Shown: in pieces, positions 36,845 through 47,900 of the stretch
How the letters are laid out: the number at the start of each line of letters is the position of its first letter
Numbering within the stretch: position 1 is the stretch's first letter
From: Sorghum bicolor
Taxonomy: Eukaryota > Streptophyta > Magnoliopsida > Poales > Poaceae
DNA length: 64,000 nucleotides
Assembly: GCF_000003195.3 (NCBI RefSeq)
Contig: NC_012878.2
Span: 57,350,629-57,414,628 of the forward strand
Direction of reading: 5' to 3'
Position numbers and translations under genes: made by a program
Notes under the pieces: generated by a model
Database searches by the model: none
What the model saw: the letters and a program-made list of their open reading frames with translations, nothing else
What the model was told of the DNA's origin: nothing

Positions 36845-38320
36845 TCTCGCCGCACGGAAGGAATGAATGATTGACTCTCGCCGCGGACGGTGCGGTGGCG
36901 TGGCGTGTCTAGAGTCTCGGAGAAGCTGCTCAACCCGTTCCGCTCTCGGCTCGCGCGGAATGGAGCGCAGCTGTGCAGGGATGGAGCACAGGCAACAGAG
37001 GATGAGGACTGAGGTGGCAGGCAAAGCTGTGACTGCTGTGATGCGGACGGGCAGCCGAGAGCGCGGCTGCGAGTAAAAGTCGCGGGCGTGGGAGTCCGCG
37101 GGTGGCCACGTGGAGCCGCCCGTGGGCCTCGCGCCCCGGCCGGCCGTCCCAGGCCGTGCGCGTGCCCGCCGCGGCGCGCGGGGGAGGCAACGGTTCACGA
37201 GGGGCCGCACGCTCCCGTCGCGCGCGCTCGGTGCCGGTGCGTCCTCTTGCTTTGCTTGCCTTGCCCGCTTTGTTTGGGATCTGCCGAGTGGACGCTGGAC
37301 AGACTCGAGCGAGGCGAACTGACCGAGCGCCGAGCCGAGACAAGGGCGACCTGGCGTGGCGGGCGCTTCACGGGACCGAGACGGGACTGGGAGGGGGGCG
37401 GCGCGAGCGCCTGAGGCTTCGCTGCTGGTTTTCGCGGTGGTTCCGTGGGTAAAACGCGGGGGTTTTGATGCGATTTGGTGCTCGATCTTGCGTTGCGTGT
37501 GGTGTACGTGCTGTTACCGGAGCTTGGAATGCTGCAGGTTTATGTGTGACGACGGACGATCAGAGACCACCCACGATGTTTTGCTGCTGCCGCCGTGCCA
37601 CGGACGCGACCGACGCGCACATCACGTGAGTGAGAGCGTAAAAGTTGCGCTGTTCGTGCCTTGCCACATGCCACTCGTTAATTATCATGCGGTTCGCTCG
37701 TGCTGGCTGTGAAGTAGAGCCTCGGAGAGCCAGTGCATTTGCATCGTCGTTCTGCAGTGCGCCAGTGGACTCATTTACAGGAAGGCCTGGACCACCGAAC
37801 GTGCAGTGGACTTGTGGGCCTTTACGCCAAACACGAAAGGTTCATTAGGCCCATGGTTTTAGAGTTCAACACTAGGGCCAAGATTGGTTTCGGGCTGGGA
37901 GCCCATCCTGGAAAACTTGGTTGGATTAGAATCCGTTCGGCCCATGGTTGCTGTTGGATGGATTGAAAGCTGCCGATGTTTCTAAAAAAAGGGAAAAAAA
38001 AAAGGGGAAAAAAAAAGAAAAGCTGCCGATGAAATGGCGAGGGCGTCATGCTTTCCGTTGTTTTTACTGTCTTCTCTAGTAACTACTAACTAGACACTGG
38101 TAGGTATCTGAAAGTTACGATTTCTAGTGGTTCTAAACAGCGAGACGTTCACTGTCGATTGTCAGTTTCATAGAAAGAAGTCGTTACAGCCGGGACTGAG
38201 CCAGTGACCGCCAGGTAGCTTGTTACACTTGTCTCACGGAGTCGCTATCAGTCTGCCGCACTGAGACAATCTCTTTCGCAAAAATACATTTTGCTTTCTT
38301 ACCGTTCCTCAAAGTGAAAC
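36845..38320. other. GC-rich 5' flank of COR413IM and spacer
   Basis: Roughly 36845-37450 is GC-rich and should contain the promoter and leader of the minus-strand COR413IM gene. The remainder is ordinary spacer with an A-rich tract at 37984-38022. The open frames here have no recognisable domain. Confidence 0.45.
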
Positions 38321-38586
38321 ATGATCCAAGTGAGCACGGAGTTGCAAAAATATCGAGAGAAATCTGAAGGAAAATCCACAACCACCACAGAAATCGCGGG
38401 CGCCCAATCGCCTTTCTCCACGGAGATTCCTAGCCTCAGCCAGAGCTGCCTCATCTCCCTGAGGCTCCCGTCGCGCCAAGTGTTCCAGCATCCCGGACGC
38501 ACCAATGGCATCCAGGCAACAGATTTTTCTGCAACTCTTGGCGACGTTCAAGATAGAACTGGTCGCGGCGGTGTTTCCCTCCCTCG

Positions 38587-38594
38587 CTTTAAAT
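38587..38594 (+). promoter_or_regulatory. TATA box of the LHCII gene
   Basis: CTTTAAATACC lies about 85-90 bases upstream of the ATG at 38678, a good place for a TATA box followed by a short leader. A CCAAT motif is present near 38404. Light-regulated expression is expected from the family; I did not identify a specific light element with certainty. Confidence 0.65.
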
Positions 38595-38677
38595 ACCATC
38601 GTCGTCTCCACAGCAACTCAAGCCATCGATCTGCAAGTCTCACTCTTCTGCATAAACCCAGTGCATCAAGCAGCGCA

Positions 38678-39475
38678 ATGGCGAGCAGCACCATGGCTCT
38701 CTCCTCCACGGCCTTCGCCGGCAAGGCCGTGAACGTGCCGTCGTCCCTCTTCGGCGAGGCCCGCGTGACGATGCGCAAGACGGCGGCGAAGGCCAAGCCG
38801 GCGGCGGCGTCCGGCAGCCCGTGGTACGGCCCCGACCGCGTGCTCTACCTGGGCCCGCTCTCCGGCGAGCCCCCGAGCTACCTGACTGGCGAGTTCCCCG
38901 GCGACTACGGCTGGGACACGGCCGGGCTGTCGGCGGACCCCGAGACGTTCGCCAAGAACCGGGAGCTGGAGGTGATCCACTCCCGCTGGGCCATGCTCGG
39001 CGCGCTCGGCTGCGTGTTCCCGGAGCTGCTCGCCCGCAACGGCGTCAAGTTCGGCGAGGCCGTGTGGTTCAAGGCGGGTTCGCAGATCTTCAGCGAGGGC
39101 GGGCTGGACTACCTGGGCAACCCGAGCCTGATCCACGCGCAGAGCATCCTCGCCATCTGGGCCTGCCAGGTCGTGCTCATGGGCGCCGTCGAGGGGTACC
39201 GCATCGCCGGCGGCCCACTCGGCGAGGTCGTCGACCCGCTCTACCCCGGCGGCAGCTTCGACCCACTCGGCCTCGCCGACGACCCCGAGGCCTTCGCCGA
39301 GCTCAAGGTGAAGGAGCTCAAGAACGGCCGCCTTGCCATGTTCTCCATGTTCGGATTCTTCGTCCAGGCCATCGTCACCGGCAAGGGCCCGCTCGAGAAC
39401 CTCGCCGACCACCTCGCCGACCCCGTCAACAACAACGCCTGGGCCTACGCCACCAACTTCGTGCCCGGCAAGTGA
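38678..39475 (+). CDS. LHCB1: Chlorophyll a/b-binding protein of LHCII (Lhcb1/type I), chloroplastic
   Basis: A single-exon frame of 265 residues starting [18 protein letters not shown]. The first ~33 residues are a transit peptide with the LHCII VTMRK(T) maturation-site context. The mature protein has WYGPDR (trimerisation/lipid motif near the N-terminus), [20 protein letters not shown] (first membrane helix, with chlorophyll-ligand Glu and partner Arg), a middle helix ([18 protein letters not shown]) and [20 protein letters not shown] (third helix), ending [15 protein letters not shown]. It binds chlorophylls a and b in the main trimeric photosystem II antenna in the thylakoid. High GC at third positions and lack of introns are usual for grass Lhcb1 genes. 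An upstream in-frame extension exists but lies in the promoter. Confidence 0.97.
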   Translation: MASSTMALSSTAFAGKAVNVPSSLFGEARVTMRKTAAKAKPAAASGSPWYGPDRVLYLGPLSGEPPSYLTGEFPGDYGWDTAGLSADPETFAKNRELEVIHSRWAMLGALGCVFPELLARNGVKFGEAVWFKAGSQIFSEGGLDYLGNPSLIHAQSILAIWACQVVLMGAVEGYRIAGGPLGEVVDPLYPGGSFDPLGLADDPEAFAELKVKELKNGRLAMFSMFGFFVQAIVTGKGPLENLADHLADPVNNNAWAYATNFVPGK

Positions 39476-42055
39476 GGAGGTGTCCGGATGCATGTGAGCG
39501 CGCGCGCGCACTGGTTTCGGCTTGTACCATGATGTAAATTACTGTACCAGGGTTCAATCAAGAAGGAATAACTGTGTTCATTATCTCGCGCCGCGTCTAA
39601 ATTTCTAATACGGCTCATTCTTTTCCTTTTTCATTCATCACTGTCGGTTTTATTTGCGTGAAAAATCAGGTGTTTGATTAGAAGAGGGTCGCTGAATTTA
39701 CAAATCAGACTTCAGACATTTGCTTACCTGACTGATGGACGCCGTGGGGTAGCACCCTAGCAGTCTAGCACCCATGCTTCTAGTGATCATTACAGTGAGA
39801 AGAGTAAAAAGATCCTGTTTTAGCTGCATGCTGCATTGTTGATCCGTTGTGGGGATTTTTTTTCGATTAGTGTAGTCCAGCCATTGAGCAACCGGTATTC
39901 GACATTGTCAGAAAACGGAGCTCTGACAGGATACAATTTAGTCCCAGTTGTTTTGTTTCTCGTCAGTATGATGTTTAGCTCTGCTATTTATCTGCACTTT
40001 GTATATACACGTACAAGAATCTATCTGTAAATTCATAAATTTACCAGTAGACAACCTTTTAGACGGTATAGTAGTATGGTTTAAGCAAGTTGAACACCAC
40101 TCTTTTTTACGGTGAAACTGTACTAAGATATCGCGTAAGTAACGCATATGCGGTGTTTGCGCGCCAATCGGGCAATGCGTCTTTCTGCCGTTGTCTTCGT
40201 TCACCAAAACGCTGAGGCGTTGTTTAGTTCACCCTGAAAACCAAAAAGTTTTCAAGATTTTCCGTCACATCGAATCTTGTGTCACATACATGAAACATTA
40301 AATATAGACGAAAACAAAAACTAATTGCAGTTTAGCTGTAAATCACGAGACGAATCTTTTGATCGTAGTTAGTCCATGATTGGATAATATTTATCACAAA
40401 CAAACGAAAGCGCTACAGTACCGAAAACTTTTCACTTTTCGGAACTAAACAAGGCCTGAGTTCTTCTGCAAATTTGAAATGAGACACAATCACACAGTGA
40501 CACGGGCACGTACGAGAGACTCATTGCAGTGCAAGAGGAAAAACTGTGAGGTTTTCACTTTTTTAAGGTTTTGCGCTCTAGATTGCAGACTGGCCAACCG
40601 ATTACAGAGACGATGAGTTCCCACGGCCCAACTACCTAAGTGGACTGGACCGATGAATGGGCGTGGCTCCTGCTTAGCCCACGATACAAGTGAGAGCTTA
40701 ACGAGTGGGATGCTGTTTGGATCAAGAGATTGAAGGAGAGTTCGCCTCGTTGTAGGGACTTTTTGTTTGAGTTTCAACAAGAAAGCTGCAAAATTAGCTT
40801 ATCATACAATAGAAGTCACGAAAAGAGTGCTTTTGGTAAGCCAAATTAAAACCGTTTGGGTTTTTTCAAATATAAACATGTGACTTTTAGCATGCTTTCT
40901 AAAAAATATCTTTTTTCGCCAAAAAAACCTATAAGACTAATGGCTAGCTAGTGAGAGGGCTCGGTGCTTGGCCAAGCCATGAGTCTCTGTACGTTGTTTG
41001 ACGTACTCGGAGCATAGGCCTACTAACAATGCTAAACTCATCTCGAACCCGCACCACCATGCCATATGTGACATTTCCCTAAGGCAGCCCCTACCTAAAA
41101 ATTCAACTAGTGACCATAAAAAATTCAACTAGTCAACACACTTTAATCCCGTGCCTATTACCACTGGTAAAACAACTACAACTTGCCACTGAAATATCAA
41201 AGAAGTCCACAATGTTTGTCTATACCATGCCAACTTCGCAGGCCTAAATTACCGATGATTGATTAAGCAAAGAAGCAATTTCCTCGAGCACAAATGGCAA
41301 TTACAAACTCAAATCACAGAGAAAAAGTATTGACACTTAGGCTTTTAGACGATGGTGAAAGTAATGGCGAGAAATCTAGAGGTTGTGGAACGACAAGACG
41401 GCTAGTACTAGTAGACGGGGAGGACCCACAGGAGGATGGGGTGGGAGAAGAAGACACAGAACCATGGTCGCACTCCCACCCATCACACAATATTAGCTCT
41501 CCGGTTGCCTCCCTGAACCCCCACGCCTCACACTCATGTTGTTTTAGTTGGCCACCCCCGCCTCCAAAATGAGCCCTTGTGGCGCCCGACAACGAAACTG
41601 GCTAGTGATGCCTATCTATGCAACAAGATCCAAGATGTCGCAGATGAAGAGACTTGTGGAGTGCAGATAGACACTTTGGTAAGTGGAAACATCCAAAAAA
41701 CCGAACCATACTACGAGTGAAGCCGTGAAAGAGGTATCACCAATGATGATGACGACAGTTGTTTTAAATTAACTTTCATGTCTATATTTCTTCTGATTTT
41801 ACAAGGGAAAATAAATCTCACGCGACTCCTTTAACCCTAAAATGACCCCTAGCAGTCCTCGGTGGGTAGCATCAGTCACGTGATGCTTATATGGCATTGA
41901 TGGAGCCGATGGCCGCATGCTATACGAGGGTGGCCTGTGGACAGAGACATGAAAAAAAATAAAATCGATTAATATCTCTAAATCCCATTTATCTTTGCCA
42001 AAAAGGGTGATATTATGTGCTGACATAATGCCACTAAGAAATGGCATAATTGTCA
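39476..42055. other. LHCII 3' UTR and intergenic spacer
   Basis: The first ~120 bases are the LHCII 3' UTR, with a GCGC dinucleotide run at 39499-39510. MITE copy E sits at 40216-40456. The remainder, to the MITE at 42056, shows no recognisable gene. Confidence 0.5.
40216..40456. mobile_element. Harbinger-type MITE copy E, TGA target duplication
   Basis: The ends GGCGTTGTTTAGTTCACCCT and TTTCGGAACTAAACAAGGCC are inverted (one mismatch in the outermost bases). TGA lies on both sides (40213-40215, 40457-40459). The interior shows CATCGAATCTTGTGTCACAT and ATTAAATATAGACGAAAACA family blocks. Confidence 0.9.
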
Positions 42056-42329
42056 GGCCAGTCTCAGTGTAGAGTTTCATAGCGTTGTTTCAAAGTTACC
42101 ATGTCATGTGAAATGAAATGAAACTTGGATGAAACACCCATTCTCAATAGAGAGTTCCATTCCATGGTTTCATAGACATTTAATTTCAAGACTCATAGAG
42201 AGTTGGTAATCGTGTCAAGAGAGTTTTATCTAGACGAAACCTATTTATTCTCTCTCTTATTAAATACACTGTCATGACATCCAAAATACCTATATGACAG
42301 TCTAGATGAAATTCGTAATGAGACTGGCC
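42056..42329. mobile_element. MITE with GGCCAGTCTCA ends, 274 bp
   Basis: It starts GGCCAGTCTCAGTGTAGAGT and ends ATGAAATTCGTAATGAGACTGGCC, an imperfect inverted pair. The flanks are TCA and TTA, close to a Tourist-like 3-bp target site. Internal ATGAAAC(TT/AC) blocks are repeated. It is the same family as 5886-6169. Confidence 0.75.
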
Positions 42330-42440
42330 TTACGCACCATCCTCAAAAAGTATGTAATAATAAGACTACCAACTGTCATCGAACCTTACACACCATCCTC
42401 AAAAAGTATGTAATAATAAGACTACCAATTGTCATCGAAC
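42329..42440. repeat. 56-bp tandem duplication
   Basis: CTTACGCACCATCCTCAAAA starts at 42329 and a near-identical CTTACACACCATCCTCAAAA at 42385, giving two copies with period 56 immediately after the MITE. Confidence 0.92.
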
Positions 42441-43459
42441 GTTAGGGTGTCTTCTTGCCACAATGGCTCCGATCTTTGCATTTTTATTCATTTTTCTTCC
42501 TACATGTAATACAAGTGTGTGATCCTCAATAATTAATGAGAACAATCTGCGTCTTGGAGTTGACGCGGACTGTTGAGATCATGTGAGGGTGAACATGCCA
42601 AAAAACAATTCAGTTTGTCATTGTTGCTCAGACCGGCCATGTTAGGGTAAGATACAGAATTATTTGCTTTTGTTAACAGTTGGCATTCACCATTTCTTCT
42701 TGCAGTGTCTTGGAGTTGATGTGGGCTGTTGAGACTAAAAATTGCTCGATTTGCTTTGGACAGCAGATGAGTAAAATAGCTTTGTCATGTACTCATGTTG
42801 AGCGAGTTTCTGGACAGTAGGGGAGTCATGGAGTTGGTTGAGTTGCATCTAGTACCTTTTTTTTTTTGCGACGTGCAGTGCAAAAACTTCTAAACGACCC
42901 TGTTAATGTGAATTCCAGTAAGTGATCTTTACAAAATGTTGGTCTTTAGCTCTTGTCGTGTAGTAGATGCTATTGTGTGAATAGAAACACAACGATATAT
43001 TAAAAGAATATTCATAATTGATGATTGCTACATGCAAGTATTAAACCACCTGTAGATAGCCAAAAAGACAGCTCATGTCTATGGGTTGTATGAATTATCT
43101 ATATTTATGGATTCTAAGAACTTAAAACATGTCCGTATAGTATCATATGGACAGTACACTACTACTCGAATGGGGGGCAATAACAGGTTGCAAAGCTTGT
43201 CCTCAGACATTAATGTCGTCTTGCACCAATGACCTCATACTGGGCATACTCATATACGCCTACCTAAATAACAGGACGAGTGATGACAAACATCGTTCTC
43301 CCTTAGAGATGTGAACTACCCAAAAAATATACTAGCACAAAGCAAAAATAACAAATATTGTATAATAAAAATAAGACATTATGTCAATCGAGCGTAGGTT
43401 GGTTAAATTTATTGCGGTGGAACCAAACCATTTGAGTTTGGGTCCTCGTTTAAAATCAT

Positions 43460-44225
43460 GTTGTGACTTCGTGGCAAGTGACACGTCCGTCAATGGGAGA
43501 CAACTATAGTGATTTCAAGAATATCACAAGATCTACTAGCCCAAGCTCTTCCGACAATCCTGTTAGGAGGTAAGGTTTGCAACTTCATGGCAGGTGACGT
43601 GCTCGTTAACAGTGAAACACCTACGATGACTTTGTGAATCTCAAGATTTGACAGCTTAGGTTTAGTCTTTCCGATATCCTCATATGAGTAGGGTTTGCGG
43701 CTTGTGGTAGGTGACATGGTCATCAACAGTGGGACACCTATATTGACTTTGTGAATCTCAATATCTGTTAGCTCATATTAGTCTTTTGGAGTCGTCATAG
43801 GGGTAGATTTGCATCTTTGTGGTAGGCGCCTTGCTCGTCAGTAGTGAGGCAACTATGTGTAGTTGTTGACTGTGAATCTCGATATCTGTCAGCTTGTATC
43901 GGTCCTTTAGAGGTTCTCGTAGAGATAGGATTTGCAACTTCATAGTAGGCAACATGCTTGTCGTCGATAGCGAGGCATCTATGTGTAATTCTGCGAATCT
44001 CGAGATTTGTCAACTTAGGTGTTTAGTCTTTCGAAGATCCTCATAGTCATAGGAGTAGGGTTTGCTACATTATGATAGGTAACATGTTTGTCCACACTCG
44101 ACACTGGGATATTTGTGGTACTTTTTATGAATCTCAAGATCTGTTAATTTAATTAGGTTTAGTCGTTTGAAGATCTTGTAGAAGTAGGATTTTACATTTT
44201 CGTAGTAGGTGACGTGCCTAGTGAA
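43460..44225. repeat. Diverged tandem repeat, seven units of about 115-131 bp
   Basis: A core resembling GTTTGCAACTTCATGGCAGG TGACGTGCTCGTT begins at about 43460, 43575, 43692, 43806, 43929, 44059 and 44190. Each unit continues with a block like TGTGAATCTCAAGATCTGTC and then TTAGTCTTT-GA-GATC-TCATAG. Unit spacing rises from 115 to 131 from left to right. No open frame runs through it, and it matches no repeat class I know. Confidence 0.9.
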
Positions 44226-44230
44226 AATAA

Positions 44231-44435
44231 GAGGGTGTTTGGTCGGGGTTGTTTAAGTTTAATATGTGTAACATTTCGTTTCATTTGTCAATTAATATCT
44301 AATCATGGACTAATTAGACTCAAAAGATTTGTCTCACAAATTAATCTCTAAATATGTTTTTAGTTTCATAAATAATCTATATTAATACTCCATGTGACGG
44401 ACGGTAAACTTTACCACGGCGACCCAAACAAGCCC
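44231..44435. mobile_element. Tourist-like MITE, TAA target duplication
   Basis: The ends GAGGGTGTTTGGTCG and CGACCCAAACAAGCCC are roughly inverted. TAA flanks both sides (44228-44230, 44436-44438). The internal GACTAATTAGACTCAAAAGA resembles the Harbinger-type MITE core. It directly abuts the ~120-bp tandem array. Confidence 0.7.
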
Positions 44436-44929
44436 TAAGTGTTGCTTCACGGATCTTGAGATGTGTCTGCTCAAGTTTATTTTCTTAGAGTCTTTGTAAA
44501 GGTATGCGGTTTATTATTTGTATATTTATTATAGGGTGATAGGTTGTTTGCTTTATTACTGTATATAAAATGTGGAAAAAACGGTAATCAGGACAGGACT
44601 TCAGGAGTAGTCGCAAATAATACATGTGACACAGGGTAATTGCCGCGTACGCCGTACCATACATGGGGCTGGGAAAGAGTTATGGTCCCGTGTTAATCCC
44701 TTCTCCGTAATCCTTTCCGTCTAGCTATATAAACTCGGCCGCAGCGAGGGAGGGGGAGGAGGAAGGGTTTTGGAATTAGGCAGCGGCCGCCGTTGCGTGG
44801 GAGAGAGCAAAGTGAACCAGGCCGAAACCGAAGCTACCGCCACCACCACCACACCCGCCCACCGCAGCAACGCCGGGCCCTTCTCGTCTCCCTGTCCCCT
44901 AGTCCCAGGAGGGGATCCCGGCGGCGAGG

Positions 44930-47900
44930 ATGAGCGGCGGCGGAGCCGGAGGGAAGGGGGCGGCGGCGCCCGTCCCGCCCGGGTCGAGGAAGCTGGTGCA
45001 GAGCCTCAAGGAGATCGTGAACCGCCCCGAGGCGGAGATCTATGCCGCACTGCGCGAGTGCGGCATGGACCCCGACGAGGCGGTCAGCCGGCTCCTCTCC
45101 CAAGGTCCGGGCACGGCTTGCGCTGTCCTCTCCCCACTCCCCACTCCCACGATTCCGTGCCTGTTTAGCTGTTCGTTGTTGGGCCCACTGCTAGGGTTTA
45201 CACGGTTCGTAGGCCAGCGGGCTCTCGTCGATCTGGGCGATTCGTTGACATGAAGGTCGTAGTCTGAGCGCGCTGCCCGATTAGTGGGAATCGGATGCAC
45301 CTGTATTGTTTCCTTTCCCCTTTGGGGCCCTCGAGTTCATACTCGGTTTAGTTATCTTTAAGGCAGTATATCAGATAATAGTATTAGATGTTGGAGTCTA
45401 TAGTAGTATTAGATGTAGGAGCTGTGAGTGCTGTCACAGTGTCCACTATTCATTTAGGGTTTCTATTTTAGATTTCTTGCAAATGCTATTAGTGGTAAGG
45501 ACTAGTGACTAAGGAGTTACCTATTTTGGAATATCACACAACCACGCAGGATTATCTTTTCTCTCAATCCGGTGGTTGGTTCATCCACTTGTTTTGTTGT
45601 GGTGCCAGCTAATCATTTCAAGAACGCACAGACATTTTTGTCGTTGTCGCTTGTGGGAGGATTTACTTTTATCTAATGGATGCGACACAATAGCGTGGAT
45701 AATGTCTGAACGCTGGAAGCTTGGGAGAAAGTAAGACAAGCCTGTTGCATTAGACTGGACATCTTAGTGTTTCAATGCAGGAGGCAAACTGAAATTGGTT
45801 AAGTGGATATATTTGTGTTTGTACTGGTTACAGGAGTAGGACTTACGAACCAGATTTGGAGCGGATGGCTGTGGTAGGCTTAGATAGTTTGTTGGGAAAG
45901 AAAATCTGTGGTACTTTTAGCTACCAGGTTTGGAAAGAGGGGAGCCTTTAGACTGGGATATGATGTTTGAACTCTTGCCCTTTTAGTCATGCATTTTGGA
46001 GGAAGGTGCTTATGTATTGGATTTTCCCATGATAGGATTTATCAAAGTTTAGCTAGGCGCTAGGCGGCTTCTAGGCGCCGACCCTCTGCCTAGCGCCTAG
46101 GTGGGAGTTATCGCGCCTAGGCGTTCCTACGCATTTTCCTAGGCGTTTTGGCAATTTTGCCATAACTTATATATTCAGGCATTCAGAGCTCACATTCAGG
46201 CATTCAGAGCAAATGCAAATGCAAAAACATACACCATTCAGAAATAACATTCACCATTCAGACATTCAGAGTAATATCAGGCATTCACAGGGATTCAGAG
46301 TTCAGATCCAGTGGCAATCACAGAGTTCAGATCAGGCATTCCTATTCATCATCCATGTATTCAACTTGAAAACAGAGGGTAGGAGCAGGGGAGGGGAGCA
46401 GCGAGCAGGGGAGCAGGACGGGGAGGAGCAGGGCCTGCGTATCCACCTGCAATCCCTGTGAATGCCTACGAGATGCGCGAGGGAGGGGTGAAGAACAGGG
46501 GAGGGGAGAGGAGCAGGGGAGCACAGCTGCCGGCGGGGGAGGGGACGGACCTTGGGGCGGGGAGGGGTGCGCTGGTGGGGATGACCTTCCAGGCAAGACT
46601 GCAGGAGGGGTGCGCCGGGGGGGATGAATTTCCAGGTGAGGAGACGGCGACGAGCACGACTGGCGCCCACGGGACCTCCGTGGAGGAGCAAGACCGGCGG
46701 GAGGAAGCGCGTCGGGCGGGCAGAGATGTGCTCGGAGGGAAGAAGCGAATGGCAGGCAGGAACTGCGTCGTTTCCTTTATACTTCCCTCCTGTTTTCGCA
46801 CAGCCGAGGCCATCTGTGCGCGCGCGCCCGCCTGCGACGTCTGCCTCTGCGCGAGAAACCTTCACGCCCTGGCCCGCTGCGTAATTTTTCTGCGGGCTTG
46901 CGCACGCGTCCGCCTCCGCGCCGCCTAAGGCCCCCTAGCGCCCAGATCGGCGACTACCCCTGTAGTTGAGGCGACGGGCTTCGCCCACTGACCAGTCGCA
47001 CCTAGTCGAGCGCCTAGCGGAACTATGGGATCTATTGAACATGTACATCAGATCACTTGGTTGTCTTGTCTTCTTCTTCAGCTTTTGCTGGTTCTGCTTA
47101 TTATGGTATTTTTCTTTTGGTATTGCAATTCCTGGCTATAACTTCGAACATGCCACAACTTTCTTAAGGTTTTTGTCTTGCCCACACATTTGCTGTAGGA
47201 TGAGTTCGATCTTGAATCATTTGTTCTCTACATTTTAGTATCAGTACTGTAGCTTAACTTCTCACTACTCTAGACCTATGTACATTACATATGCTTGTCA
47301 TGGAATGAAATCTATCTATTTACCAGATGTGCTCAAGAATGTTAGCTTTGGATTTATGGATATGTTCTGGTCGCTGGCAATTGAAATAGTTGTCTAGATA
47401 TCATCTGATCTTGCATCATGTACATGTTGTAATGTCAACGGGCCGAGCACATCTATAAATGTTGATAAGTCATCACTGCCTATACTCTTTTCAGATACTT
47501 TCCAAGAGGTAAAGAGCAAGCGCGACAAGAAGAAAGAGGTCAGAACTGTTTTTTTTAAAACTTTCTAATGTGCCCTATCGTCTTGCATATACAATCCATT
47601 TGATAATAACCATTTGCCAGCTTTTATTTACCTTGTTCATAAATTGGTAACCAACCTTCTTGCACCATGTAGTTTCATTGGGTGAATAATACTGATAATG
47701 AATCTGTATGCACTGCTGATTCTTTTTTCTACCATGTGTTATTCCTTGCACCAGAAGTTAGCATATTCAACTACAGTTTTGGTTATTGTTTGAAAAGTTT
47801 TCTTAGTTGACCACTAGAACTGACAACTAGAGTTGTGGCAATTAATAAGCAGATTAAAGAGGTTCCTGAGACAAGATATCGATCGGCAAATAGTTCTACT

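Noticed and set aside
38666..39511. 281-residue antisense ORF opposite the LHCII gene
   Set aside because: It is the GC3-rich shadow of the real gene on the plus strand.
43460..44225. CRISPR array
   Set aside because: The units are long, diverged and continuous, with no alternating conserved repeat and unique spacer, and this is plant nuclear DNA.
46332..46928. Overlapping ORFs of 115-177 residues in GIP1-like intron 1
   Set aside because: They lie in the GC-rich part of a repeat, on opposite strands, and are low-complexity.
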